Assembly: GCF_017312405.1 (NCBI RefSeq)
Contig: NZ_BLTG01000018.1
Span: 62,001 to 126,000 of the forward strand
Reading direction: 5' to 3'
Source: Mycobacterium sp. PO1
GTDB taxonomy: Bacteria > Actinomycetota > Actinomycetes > Mycobacteriales > Mycobacteriaceae
Length of the DNA: 64,000 nucleotides
Shown here: positions 26,670 through 34,134 of the stretch, one piece after another
Position numbering within the stretch: position 1 is the first letter of the stretch
Layout of the letters: the number at the start of each line of letters is the position of its first letter
The notes under the pieces: model-generated
What the model was told of the DNA's origin: nothing
What the model saw: the letters and a program-made list of their open reading frames with translations, nothing else
Database searches by the model: none
Program-made: the position numbers and the translations under genes

Positions 26670-27161
26670 TCAGCCCTTGTCGAAAATGTGCTCGACCTGG
26701 GTGATGCCTTCCTCGGTGCCGATGATGACGAGGATGTCGCCGACGCGCAGCACATCGGCCGGGCCGGGCGACGGCTGGACGTCCTCGTCGCGCACGATCG
26801 CGACGACCGAGGCGCCGGTGCGGGTGCGCACGCGGGCGTCCCCGAGGGGCCGGTCGGCGTAGGGACAGTCGGGGTCGATGGAGACCTGTCCCGCCTCCAG
26901 ACCGGGCACCTCATGGGTCAGATCGGCGAACCGCTCGGCGATGCGCGGGGCGCCCAGGATCTGGGCCAGCGCGTCGGCCTCTTCGGCGTTGAGGTGAAAC
27001 AGCGGCTGCGCCACATCGGGATCCTCGGCGGCGTACAGCACGACCTCGAAGTCGCCGGCCCGCTTCGCGACGACGCCGATGCGGTCGCCGTCGGTGTTGT
27101 CGAACTCGTAACGCAGCCCCACACCGGGCAGCAGAACCTCGTTGACGTCCATGCGTCCCAT
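26670..27161 (-). CDS. TrkA-C-domain regulatory subunit of the cation:proton antiporter (KhtT-like)
   Basis: 163 aa, cytoplasmic. The first half (VLLPGVGLRYEFDNTDGDRIGVVAKRAGDFEVVLY) matches the N-terminal domain of actinobacterial KhtT-like proteins. The C-terminal 75 residues are a TrkA-C (RCK-C) domain (ARVRTRTGASVVAIVRDEDV, LRVGDILVIIGTEEGITQVEHIF), which in this family binds a nucleotide ligand and gates the antiporter; in KhtT that ligand is c-di-AMP. Starts at 27161 or 27152. It immediately precedes and controls the antiporter gene. Confidence 0.85.
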   Translation of the reverse strand: MGRMDVNEVLLPGVGLRYEFDNTDGDRIGVVAKRAGDFEVVLYAAEDPDVAQPLFHLNAEEADALAQILGAPRIAERFADLTHEVPGLEAGQVSIDPDCPYADRPLGDARVRTRTGASVVAIVRDEDVQPSPGPADVLRVGDILVIIGTEEGITQVEHIFDKG

Positions 27162-27232
27162 CTTGACCGACCCATCCCGACCGTGTGCCGCAAGCCCCGG
27201 ACCGCGTGGCCGACGTGTCCGATACTGGGCTC

Positions 27233-28513
27233 ATGGTGTCCGAGGACGGCGAATCCCTCTCGGGCGAGGACGCGCGGATCCTCGGTCTGGAGTCGGCGGC
27301 CATCACCGGTCACACGCTCAAGCTGATCATCCTCGAGCCCGGCGAAATTCTCGACGTCGGCCGGTTGCGAAACAGCGTGGCAGGCCGACTGTCCGACCAG
27401 CCGCGAGCCACCGAGCGGGTCGACACCGGAGGCGACGGGCCGCGCTGGGTCGCCGACGAGCAGTTCGACATCACTGCCCACGTGCGTCGGCGCGCCGGAG
27501 GTGAGGTGGTGACGCAGGCCGAATTGTGGCAGCAGGTGGGCGCGCTCATGGCCGAGCATCTCGACCGCCGGCGGCCGTTGTGGACCTTCGACGTCCTGGG
27601 GCCGCTCGACGACGGCCGTGAAGCGATCGCCGCGCGGATCCATCATGCGATGGCCGACGGGATCGCCGGGATCCGTTTCCTGGACGCGGTGCTGTTCGAC
27701 CCGCGCGATGACAGCGCCCCGCGTGCTGCCGGGATGCGCAGCGCCGCGGCGCCGTCGCGGCTGACCGAAGTGCGGCGGATGCCCGACGTGGTGCTGCGCG
27801 AACTCGGCCGCCCCGGTCCGCATTCCCCGTTCGACCGGCCGGTCGGCGCCGCCCGCGAACTGGCGTTCACCGTGCTGCCGCTGTCGCGACTCAAGGAGAT
27901 CGGGGCGTCGCGGCCCGTCCACGCCACGGTCAACGACGCGCTGCTGGCGGTGATCGCCGGTGGTCTTCGACAGTGGCTGAGCTCACGCGGCACCGCGGCG
28001 GGGCGGCTGCGGGCGCAGGTCCCGGTCAGCCTCCACCACCGCGACGAGACAGCACACGACCTGGGCAACCGCGACTCGTTCATCAACGTCGATCTGCCGC
28101 TGGCCGAACAGGATCCGCTACTCCGGCTGGATCTGATCCGCGCCGAGACCGCCCGGCGCAAGCGGCTCGGCGACGCCGAGGAGCTGTTCGATCTGTTCCA
28201 CGCGCTGGGCCGACTCCCTCGTCTCGGCGCCGCGGTGGGTCGGCTGGCCGGCGGCGGGCGCGAATTCAGCGTCGCCGTGTCCAATGTGCCGGGGCCTGCC
28301 GGTGCCGTGTCGGTCGCGGGCCGACGGGTGCAGCACCTGTTCTCCTCGTCCGAGCCGGCGATGCACCATGCGCTGCGCATCTCGGCGATCTCGTGCGGAG
28401 ACGACATCGGCGTCGGCCTGTGCACCGATCCTGGGGCGCTGCCCGGCGTGCGGCTGCTGGCCGATCACGTCGCCGCCGCCTACACGGAGTTGGCCACCGC
28501 CGCCCCGGCGTGA
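27233..28513 (+). CDS. Wax ester synthase/diacylglycerol acyltransferase (WS/DGAT) family protein
   Basis: 426 aa. Condensing-enzyme motif HHAMADG (HHxxxDG) with HH at about 142-143 within ARIHHAMADGIAG. Also present are PLWTFDVLGPLDDGREAI, the PVSLHHRD and DLPLAEQDP segments, and the conserved VSNVPGP. Members make triacylglycerol or wax esters from acyl-CoA in mycobacterial lipid storage. ATG 27233 is preferred: GATACT lies 6 bases upstream, a leaderless arrangement, whereas GTG 27185 would lie before it. Confidence 0.88.
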   Translation: MVSEDGESLSGEDARILGLESAAITGHTLKLIILEPGEILDVGRLRNSVAGRLSDQPRATERVDTGGDGPRWVADEQFDITAHVRRRAGGEVVTQAELWQQVGALMAEHLDRRRPLWTFDVLGPLDDGREAIAARIHHAMADGIAGIRFLDAVLFDPRDDSAPRAAGMRSAAAPSRLTEVRRMPDVVLRELGRPGPHSPFDRPVGAARELAFTVLPLSRLKEIGASRPVHATVNDALLAVIAGGLRQWLSSRGTAAGRLRAQVPVSLHHRDETAHDLGNRDSFINVDLPLAEQDPLLRLDLIRAETARRKRLGDAEELFDLFHALGRLPRLGAAVGRLAGGGREFSVAVSNVPGPAGAVSVAGRRVQHLFSSSEPAMHHALRISAISCGDDIGVGLCTDPGALPGVRLLADHVAAAYTELATAAPA

Positions 28514-28514
28514 C

Positions 28515-28569
28515 GTATTGCTGACCGTCCGGCCAAAACGCTGTGCCCAGCAAACCAGCGCAATACAGT
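28515..28569. promoter_or_regulatory. Inverted repeat and -10 candidate before the repeat-arm aldose dehydrogenase
   Basis: GTATTGC at 28515-28521 is the exact complement of GCAATAC at 28560-28566. The second arm overlaps TACAGT (28564-28569), a TANNNT element. Paired operators 45 bp apart or a long hairpin are both possible. Confidence 0.35.
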
Positions 28570-28631
28570 CGGGCTACCAGTGGGCGCGCGTGGAGGCGAG
28601 CTTCACGGCGCCCCGTTCGCAGGGAGGCGAC

Positions 28632-30608
28632 ATGGGGGGATCAGCCATCACACGGGAGGCGCGGCCGACGGCCGGGCCCAGCCGGCACATCGGACGGGTC
28701 GGCGGACTGGCGTTCGCCCTCGGGGTCGGCGCAGCGGTGCTGGCGGGGCCGGGGTTGGCGTCGGCGGAGACGTCGGAGTCGGGTTCGGCGTCGGTCACGT
28801 CGGAGACGACGTCGGCAAGCGGGTCGTCGACCGCCCCGGAGTCTTCAGGCGCGGAGCAGGGCAGCGTGACGTCGGAGGAATCCGAGGCCGAGGCCACGGA
28901 GGCCGAGGTTGAGGCGGAGGCCCAAGCAGAGGCTGCGGCGGCGGCCGAGGCAGAGGCAGAGGCAGAGGCAGAGGCTGAGGCGGCTGCAGAGGCCCAAGCC
29001 GAGGCAGAGGCGGCGGCCGAGGCTGACGCGGCGGCTGAGGCTGACGCGGCGGCTGAGGCTGACGCGGCGGCTGAGGCCGCCACCACCGAGGAGGCCGAGA
29101 CAGATGCGGCAGTTGAGGTGGCTGAGATCGCAGCGCCGGAAACCGAATTCCTCGACGAGGCGACCGCGATGGCCTCGAACCGTGCCGACACGAGCGCTGC
29201 GCAGTCCGCGGCCCCCGACGACGCCTCTCCTGCCGCCGCAGCGCCCACCTTGGGTGAGCTCATCGACAGCTTCTTCGACAACGACACCCCGACCCTGGAC
29301 CACGACCCGTCCGAGAACAGCGTCGTCGACGGGACGATCCAGGGCCAGCTTCATCCCGAGGACCCGGACTCGAGCAGGCTCACCTTCACGGCGACCGATC
29401 CGGCCCACGGCAGCGTCGTCATCAACTCCGACGGCAGCTTCGTCTACACCCCCGACGACACGTTCGCCGGCCAGGACAGGTTCGACGTCACGGTCAGCGA
29501 CGCACGTAGCGGTCTGCACATCCACGGCCTCGCCGGCCTACTCAACCTGGTCAGTTTCGGTCTGCTCGGCAACAGCGGGCATCGCTCCACCGAGACGGTG
29601 TTCATCGGTTTCGAGCGCGCTGTCGTCGTTCCCGGACTCGACACCCCGGTGGACTTCCGGTTCCTGCCCGACGGCCGCATTCTCGTCGCCGAGAAAGCGG
29701 GCACGATCAAGGTTGTCGAAAACGGCACGCTGCGTGACGAACCCGTGATCACGCTGTCGGTCAACACGCTCGGTGAGCGCGGAATCAGCGGCCTGGCCGT
29801 CGATCCCGACTTCGCCGACAACGGATACCTCTATGTCTCGTACGTCAGTTCGGCCAATCGCAACCAGCTATCCCGGCTGACAATGGTCGGCAACACCGCC
29901 GGCACCGAAGTCGTCCTCCTGCAGTCAGGTCAGTCCTCCGCGGTGAACCACCACGGCGGAGCCTTGGGATTCGGACCCGACGGCACGCTGTACTGGGGAG
30001 TCGGGGACAACGGTAACGGCGCCAACTCGCAGGACCTGACGAACATTCACGGCAAGATCCTGCGCCTCAACCCCGACGGCAGCACCCCCGCCGACAACCC
30101 GGCCATTCCCGGTGCACTGCCTCAGATCTACGCCTACGGTCTGCGCAACCCGTTCCGGTTGACGTTCACACCGGACGGCAAGCTGCTGGTCGCCGACGTC
30201 GGTGCGGCCTCGTTCGAGGAACTGAACCTGATCACCGCCGGCGGAGATTACGGGTGGCCCGGCGCCGAAGGAGTCTGCGACGACTGCGACTCGATCAACC
30301 CGATCTACACCTACCCGCGTGGCGGGGGCGCGGCGATCACCTCGGTGCTCGTCTACGACGGCGACACGTTCGGCCCCGACTACGTGGGCAAGGTGTTCAT
30401 CGCCGATCTGGTCCAAGGCTGGATCCGCGTTCTGACGTGCACGCCGGAGTTCACGTCGTGCGGGGACGCGCAGACGTTCGATCCGGACGCCGGATCGACC
30501 GTCGTGCTCGCCCAGGGACCGGACGGCAACGTCTACCAGCTCCTGTACCAACCCGGTTCGCTGGTGCGCATCGCACCCGCCGGGGAGGCCGAGGCGGAGT
30601 TGGTCTGA
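28632..30608 (+). CDS. Secreted PQQ-type aldose sugar dehydrogenase with Ala/Glu repeat arm and Ig-like domain
   Basis: 658 aa. Signal region (GRVGGLAFALGVGAAVLAGPGLASA); Ser/Glu-rich stretch; an almost pure Ala/Glu/Asp helix (about residues 75-160) built from AEAEAE and AADAEA units; an Ig/cadherin-like domain (LTFTATDPAHGSVVINSDGSF, FDVTVSDARSG, about 240-300); then a six-bladed beta-propeller of the soluble aldose dehydrogenase type: FLPDGRILVAEKAG, NHHGGALGFGPDGTLYWGVGDNG, YGLRNPFRLTF, ELNLITAGGDYGWP. Glucose/sorbosone-dehydrogenase proteins oxidise sugars with PQQ, but many lack activity. ATG follows GGGAGG. The long helix likely spans or binds the envelope. Confidence 0.85.
   Translation: MGGSAITREARPTAGPSRHIGRVGGLAFALGVGAAVLAGPGLASAETSESGSASVTSETTSASGSSTAPESSGAEQGSVTSEESEAEATEAEVEAEAQAEAAAAAEAEAEAEAEAEAAAEAQAEAEAAAEADAAAEADAAAEADAAAEAATTEEAETDAAVEVAEIAAPETEFLDEATAMASNRADTSAAQSAAPDDASPAAAAPTLGELIDSFFDNDTPTLDHDPSENSVVDGTIQGQLHPEDPDSSRLTFTATDPAHGSVVINSDGSFVYTPDDTFAGQDRFDVTVSDARSGLHIHGLAGLLNLVSFGLLGNSGHRSTETVFIGFERAVVVPGLDTPVDFRFLPDGRILVAEKAGTIKVVENGTLRDEPVITLSVNTLGERGISGLAVDPDFADNGYLYVSYVSSANRNQLSRLTMVGNTAGTEVVLLQSGQSSAVNHHGGALGFGPDGTLYWGVGDNGNGANSQDLTNIHGKILRLNPDGSTPADNPAIPGALPQIYAYGLRNPFRLTFTPDGKLLVADVGAASFEELNLITAGGDYGWPGAEGVCDDCDSINPIYTYPRGGGAAITSVLVYDGDTFGPDYVGKVFIADLVQGWIRVLTCTPEFTSCGDAQTFDPDAGSTVVLAQGPDGNVYQLLYQPGSLVRIAPAGEAEAELV
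28947..29072 (+). repeat. Short tandem repeats coding for the Ala/Glu/Asp arm
   Basis: GAGGCA is repeated four times at 28947-28970. An 18-bp unit, GAGGCTGACGCGGCGGCT, is repeated three times exactly at 29019-29036, 29037-29054 and 29055-29072. All are multiples of 3, so copy-number changes would lengthen or shorten the arm without a frameshift. Confidence 0.9.
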
Positions 30609-30680
30609 GAACGAGTTTTTCGGTGACGTCGCTGGTCGAGGTGCCGGCGGCCAACGGATTCGGCCCTAGCGGTCGCTAAA

Positions 30681-30700
30681 AGTTCCCTGTGAACTACAGT
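30681..30700 (+). promoter_or_regulatory. Promoter of the betaine gene with a dyad touching the -10
   Basis: TACAGT at 30695-30700 fits a mycobacterial -10. A perfect dyad, AGTTC-N5-GAACT (30681-30695), abuts it and would block polymerase if occupied. No clear -35 is visible. Transcription starting near 30706 would give a leader of about 175 nt. Confidence 0.45.
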
Positions 30701-30704
30701 AGAA

Positions 30705-30880
30705 CCGCGGTGTGGGTGCGACGGGAGTCGCCCGTCCCCTGCTCTGCGGGGAACGGCGCAGCTACGACTTCGCCCCCAAAACCGCGGATAGCGTGCGCAT
30801 TCCTCGTGATTGAAGGATCAGCGCACGCACGACCACTTTTTCCGAGAGCGTGCGCGTGGCAACGGAAAAAGAAAGGTCTC
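30705..30880 (+). ncRNA. Structured 5' leader of the glycine-betaine gene, candidate cis-regulatory RNA
   Basis: The leader holds several exact hairpins: GACGGG/CCCGTC (30720-30736), CCCC/GGGG (30736-30751), and CCGCGG at both 30705-30710 and 30782-30787. Downstream, GCGTGCGC (30791-30798) can pair with GCGCACGC (30821-30828), which can instead pair with a second GCGTGCGC (30848-30855). That last copy lies in the loop of CTTTTTCCG/CGGAAAAAG (30836-30844 with 30863-30871), whose 3' arm abuts the ribosome site GAAAGG (30871-30876). This gives two exclusive folds and probable translational control. I cannot match it to a named riboswitch class. Confidence 0.55.
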
Positions 30881-32533
30881 ATGACTTCCACGACCACCCA
30901 GGACAATGCAGAACTGCGGTTGCGTGAACAGAACTACGGTGACGATCCACTAGCCGATCGCGACACCGATCTCTACCGAGGCGAATACGTCATGAGCTTC
31001 GTCGAGAAGTGGGACGAACTGATCGACTGGGATGCCCGGGCCCAGTCCGAAGGCCGATTCTTCATCGACGTCCTACGTGCCCGCGACAAGAAGAGCGTGG
31101 TCGACGTCGCCACCGGAACCGGTTTTCACTCGGTGCGACTCACCGAGGCCGGGTTCGACGTCACGAGCGCCGACGGGTCTGCAGCGATGCTGGCCAAGGC
31201 CTTCGAGAACGGCAAGAAGCGCGGGCTGATCCTCAAGAGCGTCCAAGCCGATTGGCGCCAGCTGAACAAGAGCATCCAGGGCAAGTACGACGCCATCATC
31301 TGCCTGGGCAATTCGTTCACCCATCTGCACGACGAACAGGACCGGCGCCGCGCGCTCGCCGAGTTCTACGCCGCACTGCGCCACGACGGCATCCTGATCC
31401 TCGATCAGCGCAACTACGACGAGATGCTCGACCACGGCTTCTCGTCGAAACACAGGTACTACTACTGCGGCGAACAGGTCACCGCCGAACCCGAGCACGT
31501 CGACGACGGACTGGCGCGATTCAAGTACACCTTCCCGGACGGCTCGGAATACACGCTGAACATGTACCCGCTGCGGAAAAACTATGTGCGACGGCTGATT
31601 CGGGAGGCCGGCTTCGAGCGGGTCCGCACCTACGGAGACTTCCAGGAGACCTACCAGGAAAACGAACCGGACTTCTTCGTCCACGTCGCCGAAAAATCGG
31701 TGGACAATCTGAACACCGTCGCCGATGAGGCGGAGGCTTATTACGACAGCGACGACGCGGACAATTTCTACTCCCTCATCTGGGGCGGCGAGGACATCCA
31801 CGTCGGGTGTTACGAGGACACCGACGACATCGGGGCCGCCGGCGTCGAGACGGTGGACCGGATGGCCGGGCTGCTGTCCAACCTCGGCTCTGACGCCATG
31901 GTCGTCGACCTGGGCGCCGGCTACGGCGGCTCGGCGCGTCGAGTGGCCAGCGCCCACGGCTGCAAGGTCACCTGTGTGAACATCTCCGAAACACAGAACG
32001 CGAACAACCGGGCCAAGAACCGGCAGTCCGGGCTGGATCGCCAGATCCACGTCATCCACGGCAGTTTCGACGACGTGCCGATGCCCGCCGAAAGCGCCGA
32101 TGTCGTCTGGTCCCAGGATGCCTTCCTACATGCCCCCGACCGTCGCAAGGTGATCGAAGAGGCCTTCCGGCTGCTCAAGCCCGGCGGCGAACTGGTGTTC
32201 ACCGATCCCATGCAAACCGATGACGTGCCCGACGGGGTGCTGCAGCCCGTCTACGATCGGCTCAACCTGCGCGACTTGGGCTCGATGCGGTTCTACCGGG
32301 AAGCTGCGCAGGACATCGGTTTCGAGGTGCTCGATCAGATCGATCTGGTGCACAACCTCCGCACCCACTACGACCGCGTGCGCCAGGAGCTGGAGTCGCG
32401 CCGCAGCGAGCTCGAGCAGAGGTCTTCTGCCGAGTACCTGAACAAGATGGTTGTAGGACTGCGCAATTGGGTGGACGCTGCCGACCAGGGCCATCTGGCC
32501 TGGGGAATTCAGCGGTTCCGTAAGCCGGCCTGA
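30881..32533 (+). CDS. Fused glycine/sarcosine and dimethylglycine N-methyltransferase (de novo betaine synthesis)
   Basis: Makes the osmolyte glycine betaine from glycine by three SAM-dependent methylations. The 550-aa protein is two methyltransferases in one chain. Residues about 1-275 resemble glycine-sarcosine methyltransferase (VVDVATGTGFHSVRLTEAGFDVTSADGS, GNSFTHL, LDQRNYDEML). Residues about 285-550 resemble sarcosine-dimethylglycine methyltransferase (VVDLGAGYGGSARRVA, VWSQDAFLHAPDR, LKPGGELVFTDPM). Halophilic actinomycetes have the same fusion. ATG 30881 lies 4 bases after GAAAGG. A structured leader precedes it and a strong terminator follows, so it is monocistronic; osmotic regulation is likely. 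Confidence 0.92.
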   Translation: MTSTTTQDNAELRLREQNYGDDPLADRDTDLYRGEYVMSFVEKWDELIDWDARAQSEGRFFIDVLRARDKKSVVDVATGTGFHSVRLTEAGFDVTSADGSAAMLAKAFENGKKRGLILKSVQADWRQLNKSIQGKYDAIICLGNSFTHLHDEQDRRRALAEFYAALRHDGILILDQRNYDEMLDHGFSSKHRYYYCGEQVTAEPEHVDDGLARFKYTFPDGSEYTLNMYPLRKNYVRRLIREAGFERVRTYGDFQETYQENEPDFFVHVAEKSVDNLNTVADEAEAYYDSDDADNFYSLIWGGEDIHVGCYEDTDDIGAAGVETVDRMAGLLSNLGSDAMVVDLGAGYGGSARRVASAHGCKVTCVNISETQNANNRAKNRQSGLDRQIHVIHGSFDDVPMPAESADVVWSQDAFLHAPDRRKVIEEAFRLLKPGGELVFTDPMQTDDVPDGVLQPVYDRLNLRDLGSMRFYREAAQDIGFEVLDQIDLVHNLRTHYDRVRQELESRRSELEQRSSAEYLNKMVVGLRNWVDAADQGHLAWGIQRFRKPA

Positions 32534-32548
32534 TCCAGGTTTGTCGAC

Positions 32549-32594
32549 GACGGCCGCCGGTCTGCAGTGTGCAGCCGGCGGCCGTCTCTTTTTG
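32549..32594 (+). terminator. Intrinsic terminator of the betaine gene
   Basis: A long GC-rich hairpin (left arm from GACGGCCGCCGG at 32549, right arm ending CCGGCGGCCGTC at 32586, one bulge) is followed directly by TCTTTTTG. This is an unusually canonical rho-independent terminator for a mycobacterium. Confidence 0.85.
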
Positions 32595-32651
32595 TCGGTG
32601 GCGCCTTCGGTCTGTGCAGCGCGGGCTGCGCGCGTCCGTTTTTGTCGGTGG
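32589..32651 (+). repeat. 13-bp repeat spaced 50 bp: terminator tract and DUF222 upstream region
   Basis: TTTTTGTCGGTGG occurs at 32589-32601, where it is the T-tract of the terminator, and at 32639-32651, upstream of the DUF222 start at 32671. A small hairpin, GCAGC-N4-GCTGC, lies between the copies, so the second copy could also act as a T-tract or as promoter sequence. Confidence 0.6.
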
Positions 32652-32670
32652 GTGCTGCTTTGATGGGGTC

Positions 32671-34134
32671 ATGTCCTCTGCTGCAGCGTCTTTGGTTGAC
32701 GATGAGGTGTCGCCGAAGGAGCGGTTGGCGGAGTTGTTTGAGCAGATCGCGGAGTTGACCGGTCAGCGCAACGCCATCGATGCGCAGATCGTGGACATCG
32801 TGGCCGAGATCGATCATGGTGGGTTGGCCGGGATGACCGGGGCGCGGTCGATCTCGGCGTTGGTGGCGTGGAAGACCGGGGTGTCACCGCGTAATGCGAA
32901 GACGATCGCGGCGGTGGCGGCGCGTGGTGGGCAGTTTCCGCGGTGTGTGGCCGGGTTGCGGGAGGGCCGGTTGTCGTTGGATCAGGTCGGGGTGCTCGCC
33001 GAGCGTGCCGCTGATGGTTCTGATGATCATTATGTGGAGTTGGCGTCGGTGGCGACGGTGACCCAGTTGCGCAAGGCGGTCAGCCTGGAGCCGCGCCCCG
33101 ATGCGGCCCCGAAACCGCAGCCAGAACGCGGGATCTCGCGCACCGATCATGGTGAGTCGGTGACGTATCGGATCACGGTGTCCAAGATCGAGGCCGCCAA
33201 GGTCGATGCTGCCCTGGCCGGCAAGCGTGACGGGTTGATCGCGGACTGGAAACGCGACCACGACCAGCAGCCCGATGCCGCCACCGGCTCGAGCGCCGAC
33301 CCCGACGCTCCCACCCCCGATGCCGACGGCGGCCATGGCGAGTCCCCTGCCGACACCAGTGACCTCGATGGCGTCGCTGACGCCACAACCGACCCCGACG
33401 CCGGCGGCGTCGGTGGTGACTTCTCGGACGACGTCTCCGACGTCTTCGCCGACCTCACTGATCTCACCGACGGCCCGGGTGGCGACGCCGAGGGCGCTCC
33501 GCGTGCGCCGATGCCCACTACCGTGGATGCGTTCCTGGAGTTGATCGAGAGCGGCTGGGACGGCGAGGTGGCCCGGCGCCCGCACGCCCAGCACACCACC
33601 GTGGTCGTCCACGTCGACGCGCAGTCGAAGGTGGGGGCGCTGCATCTGGGGCCGCTGCTCACCGACGCCGAACGCCAGTACCTTTCCTGTGATGCGACCT
33701 GTGAGGTGTGGTTCGAACGCGCCGGACGCCCGATCGGCGCCGGCCGCTCGACCCGCACGGTCAACCGGCGGCTGCGCCGGGCGCTCGAGCATCGGGATCG
33801 CTGCTGTGTGGTGCCCGGCTGCGGCGCGACCCGCGGCCTGCACGCCCACCACCTACGGCATTGGGAGAACGGTGGGCTCACCGAGCTGGAGAATCTGGTG
33901 CTCGTCTGTCCGTACCATCACCGGCTGCACCACGCCGGTGGGATCACCCTGACCGGGCCCGCCCACCAGCTCGTGGTCACCGACGCCGACGGCCAGGTCC
34001 TGACCAACGCCTCGCTGGCGCGTCCACCCACACAACCGCCACCGGCGGTCGCCCCCTGCACGGGGCCGACCGGCGAACGCGCCGACTGGTGGTGGTACGA
34101 ACCCTTCCAACCCCAACCACCACCAGCCAATTAG
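32671..34134 (+). CDS. DUF222-domain HNH endonuclease-like protein (13E12 family)
   Basis: 487 aa. The DUF222 domain covers about residues 10-180 (LAELFEQIAELTGQRNAIDAQIVDIVAEID, GARSISALVAWKTGVSPRNAKTIAAVAAR). An Asp/Ala/Gly-rich linker follows (about 210-275), then DUF222's second part and an HNH nuclease at about 375-430 (CVVPGCGATRGLHAHHLRHWENGG, LENLVLVCPYHHRLHH). Related proteins form the repeated REP13E12 family of M. tuberculosis; role uncertain. The first 400 bases use many TTG/TTT/GTG codons, while the 3' part uses the usual C-ending codons, so the gene is compositionally mosaic. Its stop overlaps that of the convergent gene. Confidence 0.88.
   Translation: MSSAAASLVDDEVSPKERLAELFEQIAELTGQRNAIDAQIVDIVAEIDHGGLAGMTGARSISALVAWKTGVSPRNAKTIAAVAARGGQFPRCVAGLREGRLSLDQVGVLAERAADGSDDHYVELASVATVTQLRKAVSLEPRPDAAPKPQPERGISRTDHGESVTYRITVSKIEAAKVDAALAGKRDGLIADWKRDHDQQPDAATGSSADPDAPTPDADGGHGESPADTSDLDGVADATTDPDAGGVGGDFSDDVSDVFADLTDLTDGPGGDAEGAPRAPMPTTVDAFLELIESGWDGEVARRPHAQHTTVVVHVDAQSKVGALHLGPLLTDAERQYLSCDATCEVWFERAGRPIGAGRSTRTVNRRLRRALEHRDRCCVVPGCGATRGLHAHHLRHWENGGLTELENLVLVCPYHHRLHHAGGITLTGPAHQLVVTDADGQVLTNASLARPPTQPPPAVAPCTGPTGERADWWWYEPFQPQPPPAN

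Noticed and set aside
27185..27232. Earlier GTG start of the WS/DGAT gene
   Set aside because: GATACT six bases before ATG 27233 indicates leaderless initiation there.
30705..30880. c-di-AMP (ydaO), glycine or SAM riboswitch
   Set aside because: The conserved core motifs I know for these classes are absent, so only an unassigned structured leader is claimed.
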